Below, one piece after another: positions 25,170 through 34,559 of a stretch of DNA of 64,000 nucleotides. Every line of letters begins with the position of its first letter. The first letter of the stretch is position 1. Under the pieces are notes generated by a model. The model made no database searches, was not told the origin of the DNA, and saw only the letters and a program-made list of their open reading frames with translations. Both the position numbers and the translations under genes were made by a program. Source of the DNA: Streptomyces sp. ICC1 (lineage in GTDB: Bacteria; Actinomycetota; Actinomycetes; Streptomycetales; Streptomycetaceae). The stretch spans positions 7,882,869 to 7,946,868 of the forward strand of contig NZ_CP030287.1 of the NCBI RefSeq assembly GCF_003287935.1, read 5' to 3'.

Positions 25170-25787
25170 GTGGACCTCGTGAATCGACCCGTCCTGCCAG
25201 TGGGAGCGCCCCGAGCCGAGCGCGCCGACGCCGTCCGCAACCGCGTGCTGCTGCTGTCCACCGCCCGCGAGATGATCGCCGAGCGCGGCGTGGAGAAGCT
25301 GACGATGGACGCCCTGGCCGAGCGGGCGGGCCTGGGCAAGGGGACGGTGTTCCGGAGGTTCGGCAGCCGCGCGGGCATCTTCCACGCCTTGCTGGACGAC
25401 GCCGAACGCGCCCTCCAGGAGGAGGTGTTGTCGGGCCCCGAGCCGCTCGGGCCGGGGGCGGATCCGGTGGAGCGGCTGGTCGCCTACGGCCGGGCCCGGA
25501 TCGCCTTCCAGCTGCGGCACCACGCCATCGCCCGGGCCGCTCTCGACGGCTCCCTGCCGGTACCGGCGGGAGAGCGCAGCATGTCGAGGATCCACATCCG
25601 CGTGCTCCTCGGCCAGGCTCCCCTCCCCGGCGCGGACCTCGACATGCTGGCGGTGCAGCTCACCGCCGCCCTCGAAGGCCCCTTCCTGCTGTACCTGGCG
25701 GCCGCCCGGGACGAGGAACCCACCGACCACGTCGACCGGATGGCCCGGGCCTGGCAGGACCTGGTCGAGCGCGTCTGTCGGGCCTGA
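25170..25787 (+). CDS. TetR family regulator
   Basis: About 205 residues, GTG start at 25170 (25179 is an alternative). The N-terminal HTH is VLLLSTAREMIAERGVEKLT followed by MDALAERAGLGKGTVFRRFG. The C-terminal part is a helical ligand-binding domain. Divergent from the azoreductase gene; the operator between them suggests it represses both genes. Confidence 0.9.
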   Translation: MDLVNRPVLPVGAPRAERADAVRNRVLLLSTAREMIAERGVEKLTMDALAERAGLGKGTVFRRFGSRAGIFHALLDDAERALQEEVLSGPEPLGPGADPVERLVAYGRARIAFQLRHHAIARAALDGSLPVPAGERSMSRIHIRVLLGQAPLPGADLDMLAVQLTAALEGPFLLYLAAARDEEPTDHVDRMARAWQDLVERVCRA

Positions 25788-25905
25788 CCGGCCCCGGCGC
25801 ACTGAAGGCGGCCCCCGGCCGGGCGGGTCCCCCGATCGGACCTGCGTGACAAGGGTGAAGCGGGGCACACGCGTGCCACCGCGCATCCCACCCCGGAGGC
25901 CGTAG

Positions 25906-26319
25906 ATGTCCTTTGTGTCTGCCCAGACCGTTGTCCGCCTCGACGCGGAGCGGTGCCGTGTACCGCTCCGCGCCCGTTTCTCCTACGACGGCGAAGACCC
26001 GTACGTGGTCCAGGCGGTCTTCTTCGACGGGCCCACCGTCCTGGCCCGCTGGCACTTCGACCGGCAGATGCTGGCCGAGGGACTCCACACCCCGGTGGGT
26101 GAGGGGGACGTCGCCTTCAGCCCCCACCGGGCACCCGGCGGCGACGACGAACTCCGCGTCGCCCTGCGGGGCCCCAGTGCCGACGGCGAGCGGAACGCCG
26201 TCCTCTTCGTGGAGGCCCGCGCGCTCTCGGGCTTCCTGGAGCAGACGTACGCGATCACCGACGTAGGAGAGGAGTCCCTCGACCTCGACAGGCTCCTTGA
26301 GGAGTTCCTGGCCCGCTGA
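25906..26319 (+). CDS. SsgA-like sporulation/cell division protein (SALP)
   Basis: 137 residues from ATG 25906 with CGGAGG upstream. Features of the family: VPLRARFSYDGEDPYVVQAVF, an ARWHFDRQMLAEGL segment and a C-terminal LDLDRLLEEFLAR. These proteins exist only in morphologically complex actinomycetes and guide septum placement and cell-wall events during sporulation. The paralogue cannot be named from sequence alone. Strong evidence that the host is a sporulating actinomycete. Confidence 0.92.
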   Translation: MSFVSAQTVVRLDAERCRVPLRARFSYDGEDPYVVQAVFFDGPTVLARWHFDRQMLAEGLHTPVGEGDVAFSPHRAPGGDDELRVALRGPSADGERNAVLFVEARALSGFLEQTYAITDVGEESLDLDRLLEEFLAR

Positions 26320-26467
26320 CATCCACGACCGCGCCGGCGCCCGTACCCGCAGGTCAGCGGCCGATCGCCGCCGGGACTCAGGGTCGCCCCGACCGGGTTT
26401 GCGCCGCCCGGGGGAGGGTAGGCGCCGCATGGCGGGCGCCCTGCCGCCTCCAGCACCAGGAGGAGCG

Positions 26468-26911
26468 ATGACCCGACGAGTCCACGAGGTCATGACGCGC
26501 AACCCCGTGACGGTCGACCAGCTGACCTCACTGGCAGAGGCCGCGCGCGTGATGCGCGACGCCGGAATCGGGGACGTACTGGTCGTCGACCAGGGCCGGC
26601 TCCGCGGCATCCTCACGGACCGCGACCTCGTCATCCGGGCCTTGGCCGAGGACCGTGATCCCGCCGAGACGACCGTGCGCGCGATATGCAGCACCGATCC
26701 GCTCACGGTCGGGCCCGACGACCTTGTCGACCAGGCCGTCGACCTCATGCGCCGGCACGCGCTGCGCCGCCTGCCGGTGCGCACCGAGAGCGGCGAGCTC
26801 GTCGGCATAGTCACCCTGGGCGACCTGGAAGTGGAACGGGATCCGGGCTCCCCGCTCGCCTCCATCGCGGCAGCGGCGGCGGAGTCGGAGTCGGAGGGGG
26901 GCGAGCGGTGA
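26468..26911 (+). CDS. CBS domain-pair protein
   Basis: 147 residues, ATG at 26468 after AGGAGC. Two tandem CBS domains: VMTRNPVTVDQLTSLAEAAR with ILTDRDLVIRALAE, then ICSTDPLTVGPDDLVDQAVD with GIVTLGDLEVERD. Stand-alone CBS pairs bind adenosine nucleotides and serve as energy sensors; the partner is unknown. The C-terminus is a short Ala/Glu tail. Confidence 0.92.
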   Translation: MTRRVHEVMTRNPVTVDQLTSLAEAARVMRDAGIGDVLVVDQGRLRGILTDRDLVIRALAEDRDPAETTVRAICSTDPLTVGPDDLVDQAVDLMRRHALRRLPVRTESGELVGIVTLGDLEVERDPGSPLASIAAAAAESESEGGER

Positions 26912-26937
26912 GGGGCGAGCGGTGAAAGCGGTGAGGG

Positions 26938-27261
26938 TCAGTCGACCTGCAGCTCGCCCATCCGGCTCCAGCCGGTCGCGCCCTCGATGGTGGTGCTGAC
27001 GATCTCCGGCGTACGGGTGACCAGCGGGCGCATGGTCTCCAGCGCCGCACGGAAGTGGTCGGAGGTGACGTGCGCCTCCGCCGCGTCGTCCTGGAACGCC
27101 TCGACCAGGACGTAGGTGTCCGGCTCCTCCAGGCTCCGGGACCACTCGAACCACAGGTTGCCCGGTTCGGCGCGGGTGGCGTCGGTAAAGGCCGCGACCT
27201 TCCGGGGCCACTGCTCGACGTACTCGGGCTTGACGGGGAATTTGACCACAATGAAGATCAT
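26938..27261 (-). CDS. Antibiotic biosynthesis monooxygenase (ABM) domain protein
   Basis: 107 residues from 27261. A single ferredoxin-like ABM domain: MIFIVVKFPVKPEYVEQWPR, then EPGNLWFEWSRSLEEPDTYV and VEAFQDDAAEAHVTSDHF. The spacing of Glu-Trp and His matches YgiN-like quinol monooxygenases. Role and substrate unknown. Adapter sequence begins about 70 bp beyond its 5' end. Confidence 0.88.
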   Translation of the reverse strand: MIFIVVKFPVKPEYVEQWPRKVAAFTDATRAEPGNLWFEWSRSLEEPDTYVLVEAFQDDAAEAHVTSDHFRAALETMRPLVTRTPEIVSTTIEGATGWSRMGELQVD

Positions 27262-27329
27262 TCGGCCATTGTAGGCGCGGCCGCCGCACCGCTTCCCGGT
27301 CGCCGCCGCACCCTCCCCCAGACAGTGGA

Positions 27330-27362
27330 GCTTCGCCAGCGTCAGATGTTTCTAAGAGACAG
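27330..27362. other. Nextera Read 1 adapter remnant (assembly junction)
   Basis: TCGCCAGCGTCAG followed by AGATG and a mutated mosaic end (two substitutions, ending AAGAGACAG). This matches the outer Nextera adapter as well as the mosaic end, so it is library sequence. A pyrimidine-rich tract follows. Confidence 0.9.
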
Positions 27363-27416
27363 TCCCCCTCCCTTCCCCTTCCTTCCCCTCCCTCCTCCTT
27401 CACGAAGGCGCCACCG

Positions 27417-27977
27417 ATGAACGTTTCCCTGTACGTGAGGCACTCCCGCAAGGCCCGGGTCGCGGCCGCCCTCCTCTCCCTGGCCACCCTCGCGGCATGC
27501 GGCGGGCAGCCCGCCGGGACCGGCTCCGCGCCCACGACGAGCTTCACCGAGAACGGGGTCACCGTCACGCTCTCGATCTCCGACTGGCGTCCGCCACGGG
27601 CCACCCTGACCGCGCTCTTCACCCCCGAGGAGAAGGGGTTCCACCTCTACAGCACCGATCTGCCGGCCACCGGGATCGAGGGCGTGGGGCGGCCGACCGC
27701 GATGGACGTCACCGGCGTCCTGCGGGCGGACGGGAAGCTGACGGCCGCGGCGGACGTACTCACGATCAGCGTGCCCGGGGTCGAGGCCCCGGTCCCCGTG
27801 TACCCGGACGGCCCCGTCACCACCACACTGTCGATCCGCCTGGACGGCAACGGGGACGCGACCGTACTGCTCGGGTACGCGAGCTGCAGCTCCGAGGAGG
27901 GCTGCACCATTCCGGTCTCCGACCGCCCCGTCCACCTGCGCGTCACCGAAGAGGGCCCGGCCTTCGTCGGCCACTGA
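27417..27977 (+). CDS. Secreted lipoprotein, DsbD-N-like beta domain
   Basis: 186 residues. The signal peptide ends in lipobox TLAAC at about residue 28. The mature part is all-beta, with EEKGFHLYSTDLPATGIEG and YASCSSEEGCTIPVSDRPVH, resembling the N-terminal immunoglobulin-like domain of DsbD-type proteins that carry a cysteine pair; here the two cysteines are five residues apart. It could pass electrons or bind a thiol partner outside the membrane. It precedes a two-component system by 25 bp and may be its sensed or regulated partner. Confidence 0.75.
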   Translation: MNVSLYVRHSRKARVAAALLSLATLAACGGQPAGTGSAPTTSFTENGVTVTLSISDWRPPRATLTALFTPEEKGFHLYSTDLPATGIEGVGRPTAMDVTGVLRADGKLTAAADVLTISVPGVEAPVPVYPDGPVTTTLSIRLDGNGDATVLLGYASCSSEEGCTIPVSDRPVHLRVTEEGPAFVGH

Positions 27978-28002
27978 ACGACCGTTCACCTAAGGTGTGC
28001 CC

Positions 28003-28734
28003 ATGCCGAGCGTCTTGGTCGTCGAAGACGACCCCAGCATCCGCCAGTCACTCATCGAAGTCCTGGCGGAGCACGGGTATGCCGTGCGCAGCGCGGGCGA
28101 CGGGTTCGGCGCACTGCGCGAGGTCACCCAGACGCCCCTCGACGCGGTGGTCCTCGACCTGGGGCTGCCCGATCTGGACGGAGGAGACGCACTGCGCATG
28201 ATCCGGGGCATATCCTCCGTTCCCGTCCTGGTGGCCACCGCCCGCGACGACGAAGCGGAAATCATCCGGCTCCTCAACGCGGGCGCCGACGACTACCTGG
28301 TCAAACCCTTCTCCGGGGGCCAGCTCATCGCACGCCTCTCCGCGGTTCTGAGGCGCACCAGCCGCCTTCAGCCCGCCCATGCCGCGCACGCCGCCCCCGG
28401 ATCGCGGCCGGCACAGGCCGCCGAACCGCTGCGCCCCACCACCGTGGGCGAGCTGGCGGTGGACCCCGGGGCGCGCACCGCCCACCTGTCCGGCCGCGAG
28501 CTCCGCCTCACCCGACGCGAGTTCGACCTGCTGGCCTTCCTCGCCCACCACACCGGCCAGGTCGTCTCCAAACGGCGGCTGCTGACCGAGGTCTGGCGGG
28601 AGCCGTACGTGGACGACCAGACCGTCGACGTGCACCTGTCCTCACTGCGCCGCAAGCTCGGCGAACGCGCCGCGGCCCCGCGCTACCTGCTCACCGTCCG
28701 CGGCGTCGGCATCAAGCTGGTGGCACCGCGGTGA
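28003..28734 (+). CDS. OmpR family response regulator
   Basis: 243 residues from ATG 28003. The receiver domain has the acidic pair VVEDDPS, phosphoacceptor Asp in AVVLDLGLPDLDGGD, a Thr in VLVATARDD and Lys in DYLVKPF. A Pro/Ala-rich linker leads to a winged helix (LTRREFDLLAFLAHHTGQVV, VDVHLSSLRRKLG). It overlaps the sensor kinase gene by 4 bp (GTGA), so the two are co-translated. Confidence 0.95.
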   Translation: MPSVLVVEDDPSIRQSLIEVLAEHGYAVRSAGDGFGALREVTQTPLDAVVLDLGLPDLDGGDALRMIRGISSVPVLVATARDDEAEIIRLLNAGADDYLVKPFSGGQLIARLSAVLRRTSRLQPAHAAHAAPGSRPAQAAEPLRPTTVGELAVDPGARTAHLSGRELRLTRREFDLLAFLAHHTGQVVSKRRLLTEVWREPYVDDQTVDVHLSSLRRKLGERAAAPRYLLTVRGVGIKLVAPR

Positions 28735-30134
28735 GACGATCCCTGGCCGGAGTGGCGCTCGCCGTCACGTCCATGGTCGCCCTCTCCTTCCTCATACCGC
28801 TGGCCGCACTGGTGATGTCGCTCGTCAAGGAGCAGAGCGTCACCGCGGCCGAGCAGCGGGCCGCCGCGCTGGCCCCCGTACTGGCACTGACCACGGAGCC
28901 GTCCGCCCTGCGGGAGTCCGCCGCCAGCATGGACGCGGCCGAGTACGTGGTCGTGCACCTGCCGGACGCCCCGGCCCTCGGCGAATCCAAGTCTCCCGGG
29001 GCGCTGCTCGAACGGGCCCGGCAGGGCCGCGAGTCCATCTCCCAGCGCATTCCCGGCGGCTGGATCTGCCTGCAGCCGGTGGTGCTGCCCGGCGACCAGG
29101 TGGCCGTCATCGAGAACTTCGTCCCCGAACAGGAGCTGACCCGCGGGGTCAAGGCCTCCTGGGCGGTCATGCTCCTCCTCGCCGTGGGACTGGTCGGCGG
29201 TTCCGTACTGGTCGCCGACCGCCTCGGCGCGAAGGTCGTCAGGTCCTCCAAGAGGCTCGCCCACGCCTCCCAGGCCCTGGGCCAAGGAGACCTGGACGCC
29301 CGCGTGGACCCGATGGGCCCCAGGGAACTGCGGGAGGCGGCCGTGGCCTTCAACACCATGGCCCACCGGATGACCGAGCTGCTCGCCGTCGAACGCGAGC
29401 TGGTCGCCGACCTGTCCCACCGGTTGCGCACCCCGCTGACCGCCCTGCACCTGGCATCGGAACGCATGGCCGGCTCTCCGGAGTCGGCCAGGGTCGAGGC
29501 CGCCGTGTGCGCACTGGAAACGGAACTCCAGGCCATCATCACCGCGGCCCGCACACCGCTCGCCGTGGGCCCCATGGGCCAGGGCATGCTCGGCCCGGAA
29601 GCGGGCACGGCCCATCAGGCCACGGGCCCGGGACCGGCCGGACCCCGCTGCGAGGCGGCGGACGTCGTGCGCCGCCGGACCGCCTTCTGGGCGGTCCTGG
29701 CGGAGCAGCAGGACCGGCCCTGCTCCCTCGACCTCACCCAGGAGCCCGCGGCCGTCGGCCTCTGCGAAGACGACGTCGCCGCCGTGGTGGACGCGCTCAT
29801 CGGCAACGTCTTCCGGCACACCCCGCCCGGCACCCCGTTCGGCGTCCGCGTCACCCGCACCGCCCAGGCGGTGGAACTGGTCGTGGAGGACGCGGGTCCG
29901 GGCATCCCCGAACCGGACCGGGCCCTGTCCCGGGGGAGCAGCAGCGGCTCCTCGGGGCTCGGCCTCGACATCGCGCGCAGGGCCGGGGCCGTCACCGGGG
30001 GATCGGTGCGCATCGCCCGCGGGCCGCGCGGCGGCGCGCAGATCACCGTGGTCTTCGGCCTCGCCGCACCCCTGCCGTCCGGACGCGGACCGCGCGCCTC
30101 CCGACGTCGTACGGGGCGGCCGCGCGCCCGGTGA
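28731..30134 (+). CDS. Sensor histidine kinase
   Basis: 467 residues. Two membrane helices (residues ~8-30 and ~142-162) bound a ~110-residue extracellular sensor; then a HAMP region (ASQALGQGDLDARVDPMGP), the phosphorylated His in VADLSHRLRTPLTALH, and an ATPase domain with N box DALIGNVFRHTPPG and G boxes DAGPGIPE and GLGLDIARR. It pairs with the upstream response regulator. The signal is unknown; the preceding lipoprotein is a candidate partner. Confidence 0.94.
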   Translation: MRRSLAGVALAVTSMVALSFLIPLAALVMSLVKEQSVTAAEQRAAALAPVLALTTEPSALRESAASMDAAEYVVVHLPDAPALGESKSPGALLERARQGRESISQRIPGGWICLQPVVLPGDQVAVIENFVPEQELTRGVKASWAVMLLLAVGLVGGSVLVADRLGAKVVRSSKRLAHASQALGQGDLDARVDPMGPRELREAAVAFNTMAHRMTELLAVERELVADLSHRLRTPLTALHLASERMAGSPESARVEAAVCALETELQAIITAARTPLAVGPMGQGMLGPEAGTAHQATGPGPAGPRCEAADVVRRRTAFWAVLAEQQDRPCSLDLTQEPAAVGLCEDDVAAVVDALIGNVFRHTPPGTPFGVRVTRTAQAVELVVEDAGPGIPEPDRALSRGSSSGSSGLGLDIARRAGAVTGGSVRIARGPRGGAQITVVFGLAAPLPSGRGPRASRRRTGRPRAR

Positions 30135-30198
30135 AGGCCGGTGAAGGCCGGTGAGGGCCGGGGTGGGCCCGTGGCGGACCCGGGGTGGGCCCGCGCCG

Positions 30199-30834
30199 TC
30201 AGGCCGCCGGGGAGACCCCCGGCGCGACCTCGGGGAAGACCGGGGCGATCCCGAGGGCCGGCGCGATCGCCCGCCAGATCGTCGACTGGGCCGTGGCGAT
30301 GTCGATCCGGGGGGCCTCCAGCAGCAGGCGGTTGCCCAGGCCGTCGCACAGGGCCAGCACCAGCGTGCTGACCTCGACGACGTCGCAGTCGGTGAACTCA
30401 CCGGAACCGATGCCCCGTTCCACGACTCCGGCGACCCACGCGTGCAACTGGTCGTACAGGTCGACCGCGAGGTCCCGGGCCGCGCCGTCGCGCAGGGCGC
30501 GCACCCACAGCTCCTGCCAGAGCTTCCGGTCCTGGCGGAGCTCCGGATCGGTGGGCAGCATGCTCCGTACGATCCGGGCCAGGACGACGGCGGCCGGGCG
30601 CGAATCGTCGTCGCTGCCGGTGTCCGTGCCGGTCTTCGCGAAGGAGTGCGTCATCGCCTCGGCGAAGAGCTTCTCGCGGGTGTCGAAGTGGTAGTGGAGC
30701 AGGGCCTTCGAGACCCCGGCGTGCTCGGCGACCTTGCGCATGCTGACGTGCTCGAAGCCGATGTCGGCGATCACTTCGCACGCGGCCGTGAGGATTCGCT
30801 CACGCGTTTCGAGTGCGCGCTCGGCCTTGGTCAC
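30199..30834 (-). CDS. TetR family regulator
   Basis: 211 residues from GTG 30834. HTH: ILTAACEVIADIGFEHVSMR followed by KVAEHAGVSKALLHYHFDTR. The C-terminal domain with LALCDGLGNRLLLEAPRID resembles BetI-type TetR_C regulators. Target unknown; the adjacent 3-hydroxyacyl-CoA dehydrogenase remnant runs on the same strand and may once have been controlled by it. Confidence 0.9.
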   Translation of the reverse strand: MTKAERALETRERILTAACEVIADIGFEHVSMRKVAEHAGVSKALLHYHFDTREKLFAEAMTHSFAKTGTDTGSDDDSRPAAVVLARIVRSMLPTDPELRQDRKLWQELWVRALRDGAARDLAVDLYDQLHAWVAGVVERGIGSGEFTDCDVVEVSTLVLALCDGLGNRLLLEAPRIDIATAQSTIWRAIAPALGIAPVFPEVAPGVSPAA

Positions 30835-30954
30835 GTTGGCTGCTCCCCGTGTCGGCGCCCGTCGGACCGGGTGCGTGGGTTGGGTGGAAGGACCCCGGCG
30901 GCCCGGCCCGCCGGACCCCCCCATCCTCGCGCATGGGGCTCCCGGGTCGGGCGG

Positions 30955-31125
30955 TCAGGAGTAGGTGTGGAAACCCCGGCCGGTCGTGCGGCCGAGCAGG
31001 CCCGCGTCCACCATCCGGGCCAGCAGCGGCGGCGGGGCGTACAACGGCTCCCGGTACTCCGCGTACATCGACCGGGCGATCGCCTGGACGGTGTCCAGTC
31101 CGATGAGGTCGGCCAGGGCATGGCC
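30955..31125 (-). pseudogene. 3-hydroxyacyl-CoA dehydrogenase, C-terminal fragment
   Basis: The minus strand reads [20 protein letters not shown], then EPLYAPPPLLARMVDAGLLG and GRGFHTYS before the stop. This is the C-terminal helical domain of 3-hydroxybutyryl/3-hydroxyacyl-CoA dehydrogenases. The NAD-binding domain and catalytic His/Glu are absent: the frame is cut near 31125, where an unrelated plus-strand gene begins. The 9-bp word GTCGGCCAG occurs on both sides of the join. Confidence 0.75.
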
Positions 31126-32186
31126 GTCTACGTCGGCCAGTTCCTGTCGACGGGCACCTTCTGGAGCACGGAGCCCTGCCCCGGTCCCGAGCACGACAAC
31201 CCGATCGGCTTCGGGCTCGCCGCCGGGGGCCAGGGTCTCCAGGAGGCGCCGGGGGCGGCGGCGCAGGCGGAGTCCCGCGTCCGGGGGGCCCTGCCCGAAG
31301 GAGTCGAACTGCCCTCGTCCGGAGCCTCCTTGCAGGCGGCGCAGTGCAACCGCCGGGGCCTGACCGCACTCGGCGAGTACGCGGTGCTGGGCATGACCAA
31401 GCGCAACATGATGCTGGAGATCGACCACATGAGCGTCAAGGCGGCCAACCAGGCGCTGCGGATGCTCGAATCCGAACGCTACTCCGGCGTGCTCTCCACC
31501 CACGGCTGGATGGACGACAACTGGACCGAGCGGGTCTACCGCCTGGGCGGCTTCGTCACCGGCCACATGTACGAGGCGCCCGCGTTCACCGCCGAGGCGC
31601 GCCGGCACGCCGCCCTGCGCGCCAAGTACGGCGCCGGGTACGGGATCGGCACCGACATGAACGGCTTCGCCTGGCTCCCCGGCCCCCGGGCCGCGGGCGC
31701 AGACCCCGTCCGCTACCCCTTCCGCAGCCCCGACGGCGGCTCGGTCCTCGACCGGCAGGTCACCGGCTCGCGCGTCTGGGACGTCAACACGGACGGCGGC
31801 GGCACCCACTACGGCCTCGTACCGGACTGGTCCGCGGCCACCGCCCCCACGCCGGACACCTGGCCTCCTCGCGCCCCCTGCCCGCCGGGTTCACCCACGA
31901 GGGGGTGTGGAAGGTGCTGAGGGACCCCGCGCCCGGCACGGTCCGGCTCTACGAGTGCAAGGCGGCCGACCACTCGCTGCTGACCGCCGACCCGGGGTGC
32001 GAGGGCCAACAGCCCCTCGGCGCGGTCGGATACGTGTACACCAAGGCGGTGCCGGGCTCGGTGCCCCTCTACCGGTGCTACGCACCTTCCGCATTCGACC
32101 ACTTCGTCTCCAACAGGGCCGACTGTGAAGGGCCTTATGTGAGGGAGGGCCTGCTCGGCCACGTCATGCCGGTGGCCGCGCCGTAG
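31126..32186 (+). pseudogene. M19-dipeptidase-like secreted protein, 5'-cut and frameshifted
   Basis: The retained part reads [58 protein letters not shown] and [20 protein letters not shown], features of amidohydrolase/renal-dipeptidase-like proteins (metal-binding His and Asp are kept). Around 31860-31900 the frame shifts and a C-terminal repeat domain continues in another frame ([40 protein letters not shown]), a lectin-like domain common in secreted actinobacterial proteins. The N-terminus and signal peptide are missing because of the join near 31125. A hairpin terminator follows. Confidence 0.65.
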
Positions 32187-32200
32187 CGGCACGACGCGAA

Positions 32201-32230
32201 GTGCCCCCGGCGCGTGCGACCCGGGGGCAC
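32201..32230. terminator. Hairpin terminator
   Basis: GTGCCCCCGG and CCGGGGGCAC form a perfect 10-bp stem with a 10-base loop, between convergent genes. Confidence 0.75.
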
Positions 32231-32279
32231 CGTCGCGTTGATCCGAGGTCGGTCCAACGGACTCTTCGCGACCGGCCGG

Positions 32280-34559
32280 TCACGCAGGGGGCAGGCCCTG
32301 TTCGGACCAGACGGTCTTGCCTCCCGTGGTGTAGCGGCTGCCCCAGCGGTGCGAGAGCTGGGCGACGATGTACAGGCCGCGGCCGCCTTCCTCGGAGCTC
32401 CTCGCACGCCGCATCCTCGGCTGCGTGTTGCTGGAGTCCGAGACCTCGCACGTCAGGGTGTCCGCCCGGATCAGCCGGAGCCGGACCGGGCCGCCGGCGT
32501 GGCGAATGGCGTTGGTGACCAGCTCGCTGACGATGAGCTCCGTGCTGAAGGCGAGTTCGTCGAGGTCCCAAGCGGTCAGCTGCTCCAGGGCGAGACGGCG
32601 CGCGTCACCGACGATCGCCGGGTCGGCGTCGAGCCGCCATGTCGCGATGGAGTCGGCGTCCACCACCCGGGTACGGGCCAGCAGGAGGGTGACGTCGTCC
32701 CTCAGCCGGCCCGGCGGCAACCCCCGCACGATGTCATGGCGGGCCTCGCGCAGCGGCCGGCCGAGTACGTCCGCGCGCAGCAGGCGGTCCGCCAGGTCGC
32801 GCATGCCCTGGTCGATGTCCCCCTCTCCCCGTTCGATCAGGCCGTCGGTGTACAGGGCGAGGACGCTCCCCGGAGGCAGCTCGCGTTCGACCTGCTCGAA
32901 GGGCCAGCCACCGACCCCCAGGGGTGGGCCGGGGCTCAGCTCGACGTACTCCACGGTCCCGTCCGGGCTGACCACGGCCGGGGGCGGGTGTCCGGCGCTC
33001 GCCATGACGCAGCTGCGGGAGACCGGGTCGTAGACGGCGTACAGGCAGGTGGCCCCGGCCGGTCCGCTGCGCGGCGCCGTGCCCGCGTCGCCGTCTTCCC
33101 AGTCGTCGCTCTCGGCCTCGGCGACGACCTGCAGGACCATGTCGTCCACGTGCGCCAGCAGTTCCTCGGGTTCCAGCTCCAGGTCCGCCATCGCGCGTAC
33201 GGCGCTGCGCAGGCGTCCCATCATGGCCGTGGCGTGCAGTCCGTGGCCGGCGACGTCCCCGGCCACCAGGGCGACACGGGCCGAGGACAGGGGGATGACG
33301 TCGAACCAGTCGCCGCCCACGCCGCTGTCCGCGTCGGCGGGCAGGTAGAGGCCGGCGGCCTCCAGTGCGGGCGTTTCCGAGGTGGCCGGCGGCAGAAGGC
33401 TGCGCTGCAGGCCCACAGCGGTACGGCGTTCCCTGGTGTACCGCCGCGCGTTGTCCACGGCGACGGCCGCACGGGTGGCGATCTCCTCCAGAAGTGCCAG
33501 GTCGTCCTCGTCCAGCGGGGGAGCGTCCCCCGTGCGCCAGAGCGTGATCCTTCCGAACCTGATGCCGCGAGCGCACAGCGGCGCCGTCACCGCCGAACGC
33601 GCACCCGGGACAGCGGTGGCCCACTCCGGGGCGGCGTCGTTCCCGGGCCCCGCGGACGGGGTTCCGAGGCCGGTGATCAGCTCTCCCCGGCACTCCCGCG
33701 CCTCGGGAGCGGCCGGTTCGGTCCCGCCCGCCCCGGGCACGGTCGGGTACGGAACGGCCGCCGCGAGAGGATCCGTGAAGTGGGCCGTACCCGTACGCAG
33801 CACGTCCGCTTCCGCACCCGCGACGGCCATGCGGATCAAGGGCTGGGTGAGGTGACCGTCAGCGGCCGGTTCACCGCCGGTCAGCACGGTCTCCGCGAGA
33901 TCCACCGCGGCGCAATCGGCGAACGCGGGCGCCAGGATCTTGACCAGGTCCTCGACGGTGCGCAGGACGGACAGCGAACCGCCCAGCGCTCCGGTCGCGC
34001 GGTACAGCAGGTCGAGGCGCCCCCGCGACCGCTCGTGGTCGGTGACGTCGGTGAACACCGTCGCCACACCCATCGGATGTCCGTCGGGTTCCTGCAGCCG
34101 GAACGCCTGGATGGTCACGACCCGGCCGCCCCTCGGGTCGTCCGTGGTGCGCGCGGTCGTGTTGAAGCCGATCAGGGGGTTCCCGCTGCGCAGGACTTCC
34201 CGCAGCCGGTCGTCGATGGTCCGGGCGTCCTCGGCCCACAGGAAGTCGGCCAGGCGCCGGCCCTTCAGCTCGACGGGCACCCCGGTGTACGGCAACAGGT
34301 GCGTGTTCGTGCGCAGCAGTCGCAGGTCGGCGTCGAAGACGGCCAGGCCCACTCGGCCCTGCAGGAACAGTTCATGCGTGAAGGCGTGGTCCTGGCGCCA
34401 TTGGGCGACCAGCTCCAGGGGTGCGCCGAGCACGAGGCAGCGGGCCGCGTCCCCCCGCGTGCCGTCGTTCAGCGGGATGACGCGGAAGCCGAGCTCCAGC
34501 TCGCGTCCCGAACCGTGCCGCAGGGTGGCCCGGCCCCTCTGCACAGGAGCACCACCCAT
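32280..34559 (-). CDS. PAS-GAF-SpoIIE phosphatase with C-terminal anti-sigma kinase domain
   Basis: About 759 residues. Order: a partial first PAS (GSGRELELGFRVIPLND), a second PAS (LFLQGRVGLAVFDADLRLLR), a GAF domain (residues ~240-430), a SpoIIE-type PP2C phosphatase (VGGDWFDVIPL, ALVAGDVAGHGLHATAMMGR, LYTDGLIERGEG, RDDVTLLLAR), then an HATPase (FSTELIVSELVTNAIRHAGG, GRGLYIVAQLSHRWG). These Streptomyces fusions tune anti-sigma factor pathways in response to stress. The first PAS lacks its beginning, and the start overlaps the divergent amidohydrolase start, so the true N-terminus may be lost at a join near 34545. Confidence 0.88.
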   Translation of the reverse strand: MGGAPVQRGRATLRHGSGRELELGFRVIPLNDGTRGDAARCLVLGAPLELVAQWRQDHAFTHELFLQGRVGLAVFDADLRLLRTNTHLLPYTGVPVELKGRRLADFLWAEDARTIDDRLREVLRSGNPLIGFNTTARTTDDPRGGRVVTIQAFRLQEPDGHPMGVATVFTDVTDHERSRGRLDLLYRATGALGGSLSVLRTVEDLVKILAPAFADCAAVDLAETVLTGGEPAADGHLTQPLIRMAVAGAEADVLRTGTAHFTDPLAAAVPYPTVPGAGGTEPAAPEARECRGELITGLGTPSAGPGNDAAPEWATAVPGARSAVTAPLCARGIRFGRITLWRTGDAPPLDEDDLALLEEIATRAAVAVDNARRYTRERRTAVGLQRSLLPPATSETPALEAAGLYLPADADSGVGGDWFDVIPLSSARVALVAGDVAGHGLHATAMMGRLRSAVRAMADLELEPEELLAHVDDMVLQVVAEAESDDWEDGDAGTAPRSGPAGATCLYAVYDPVSRSCVMASAGHPPPAVVSPDGTVEYVELSPGPPLGVGGWPFEQVERELPPGSVLALYTDGLIERGEGDIDQGMRDLADRLLRADVLGRPLREARHDIVRGLPPGRLRDDVTLLLARTRVVDADSIATWRLDADPAIVGDARRLALEQLTAWDLDELAFSTELIVSELVTNAIRHAGGPVRLRLIRADTLTCEVSDSSNTQPRMRRARSSEEGGRGLYIVAQLSHRWGSRYTTGGKTVWSEQGLPPA

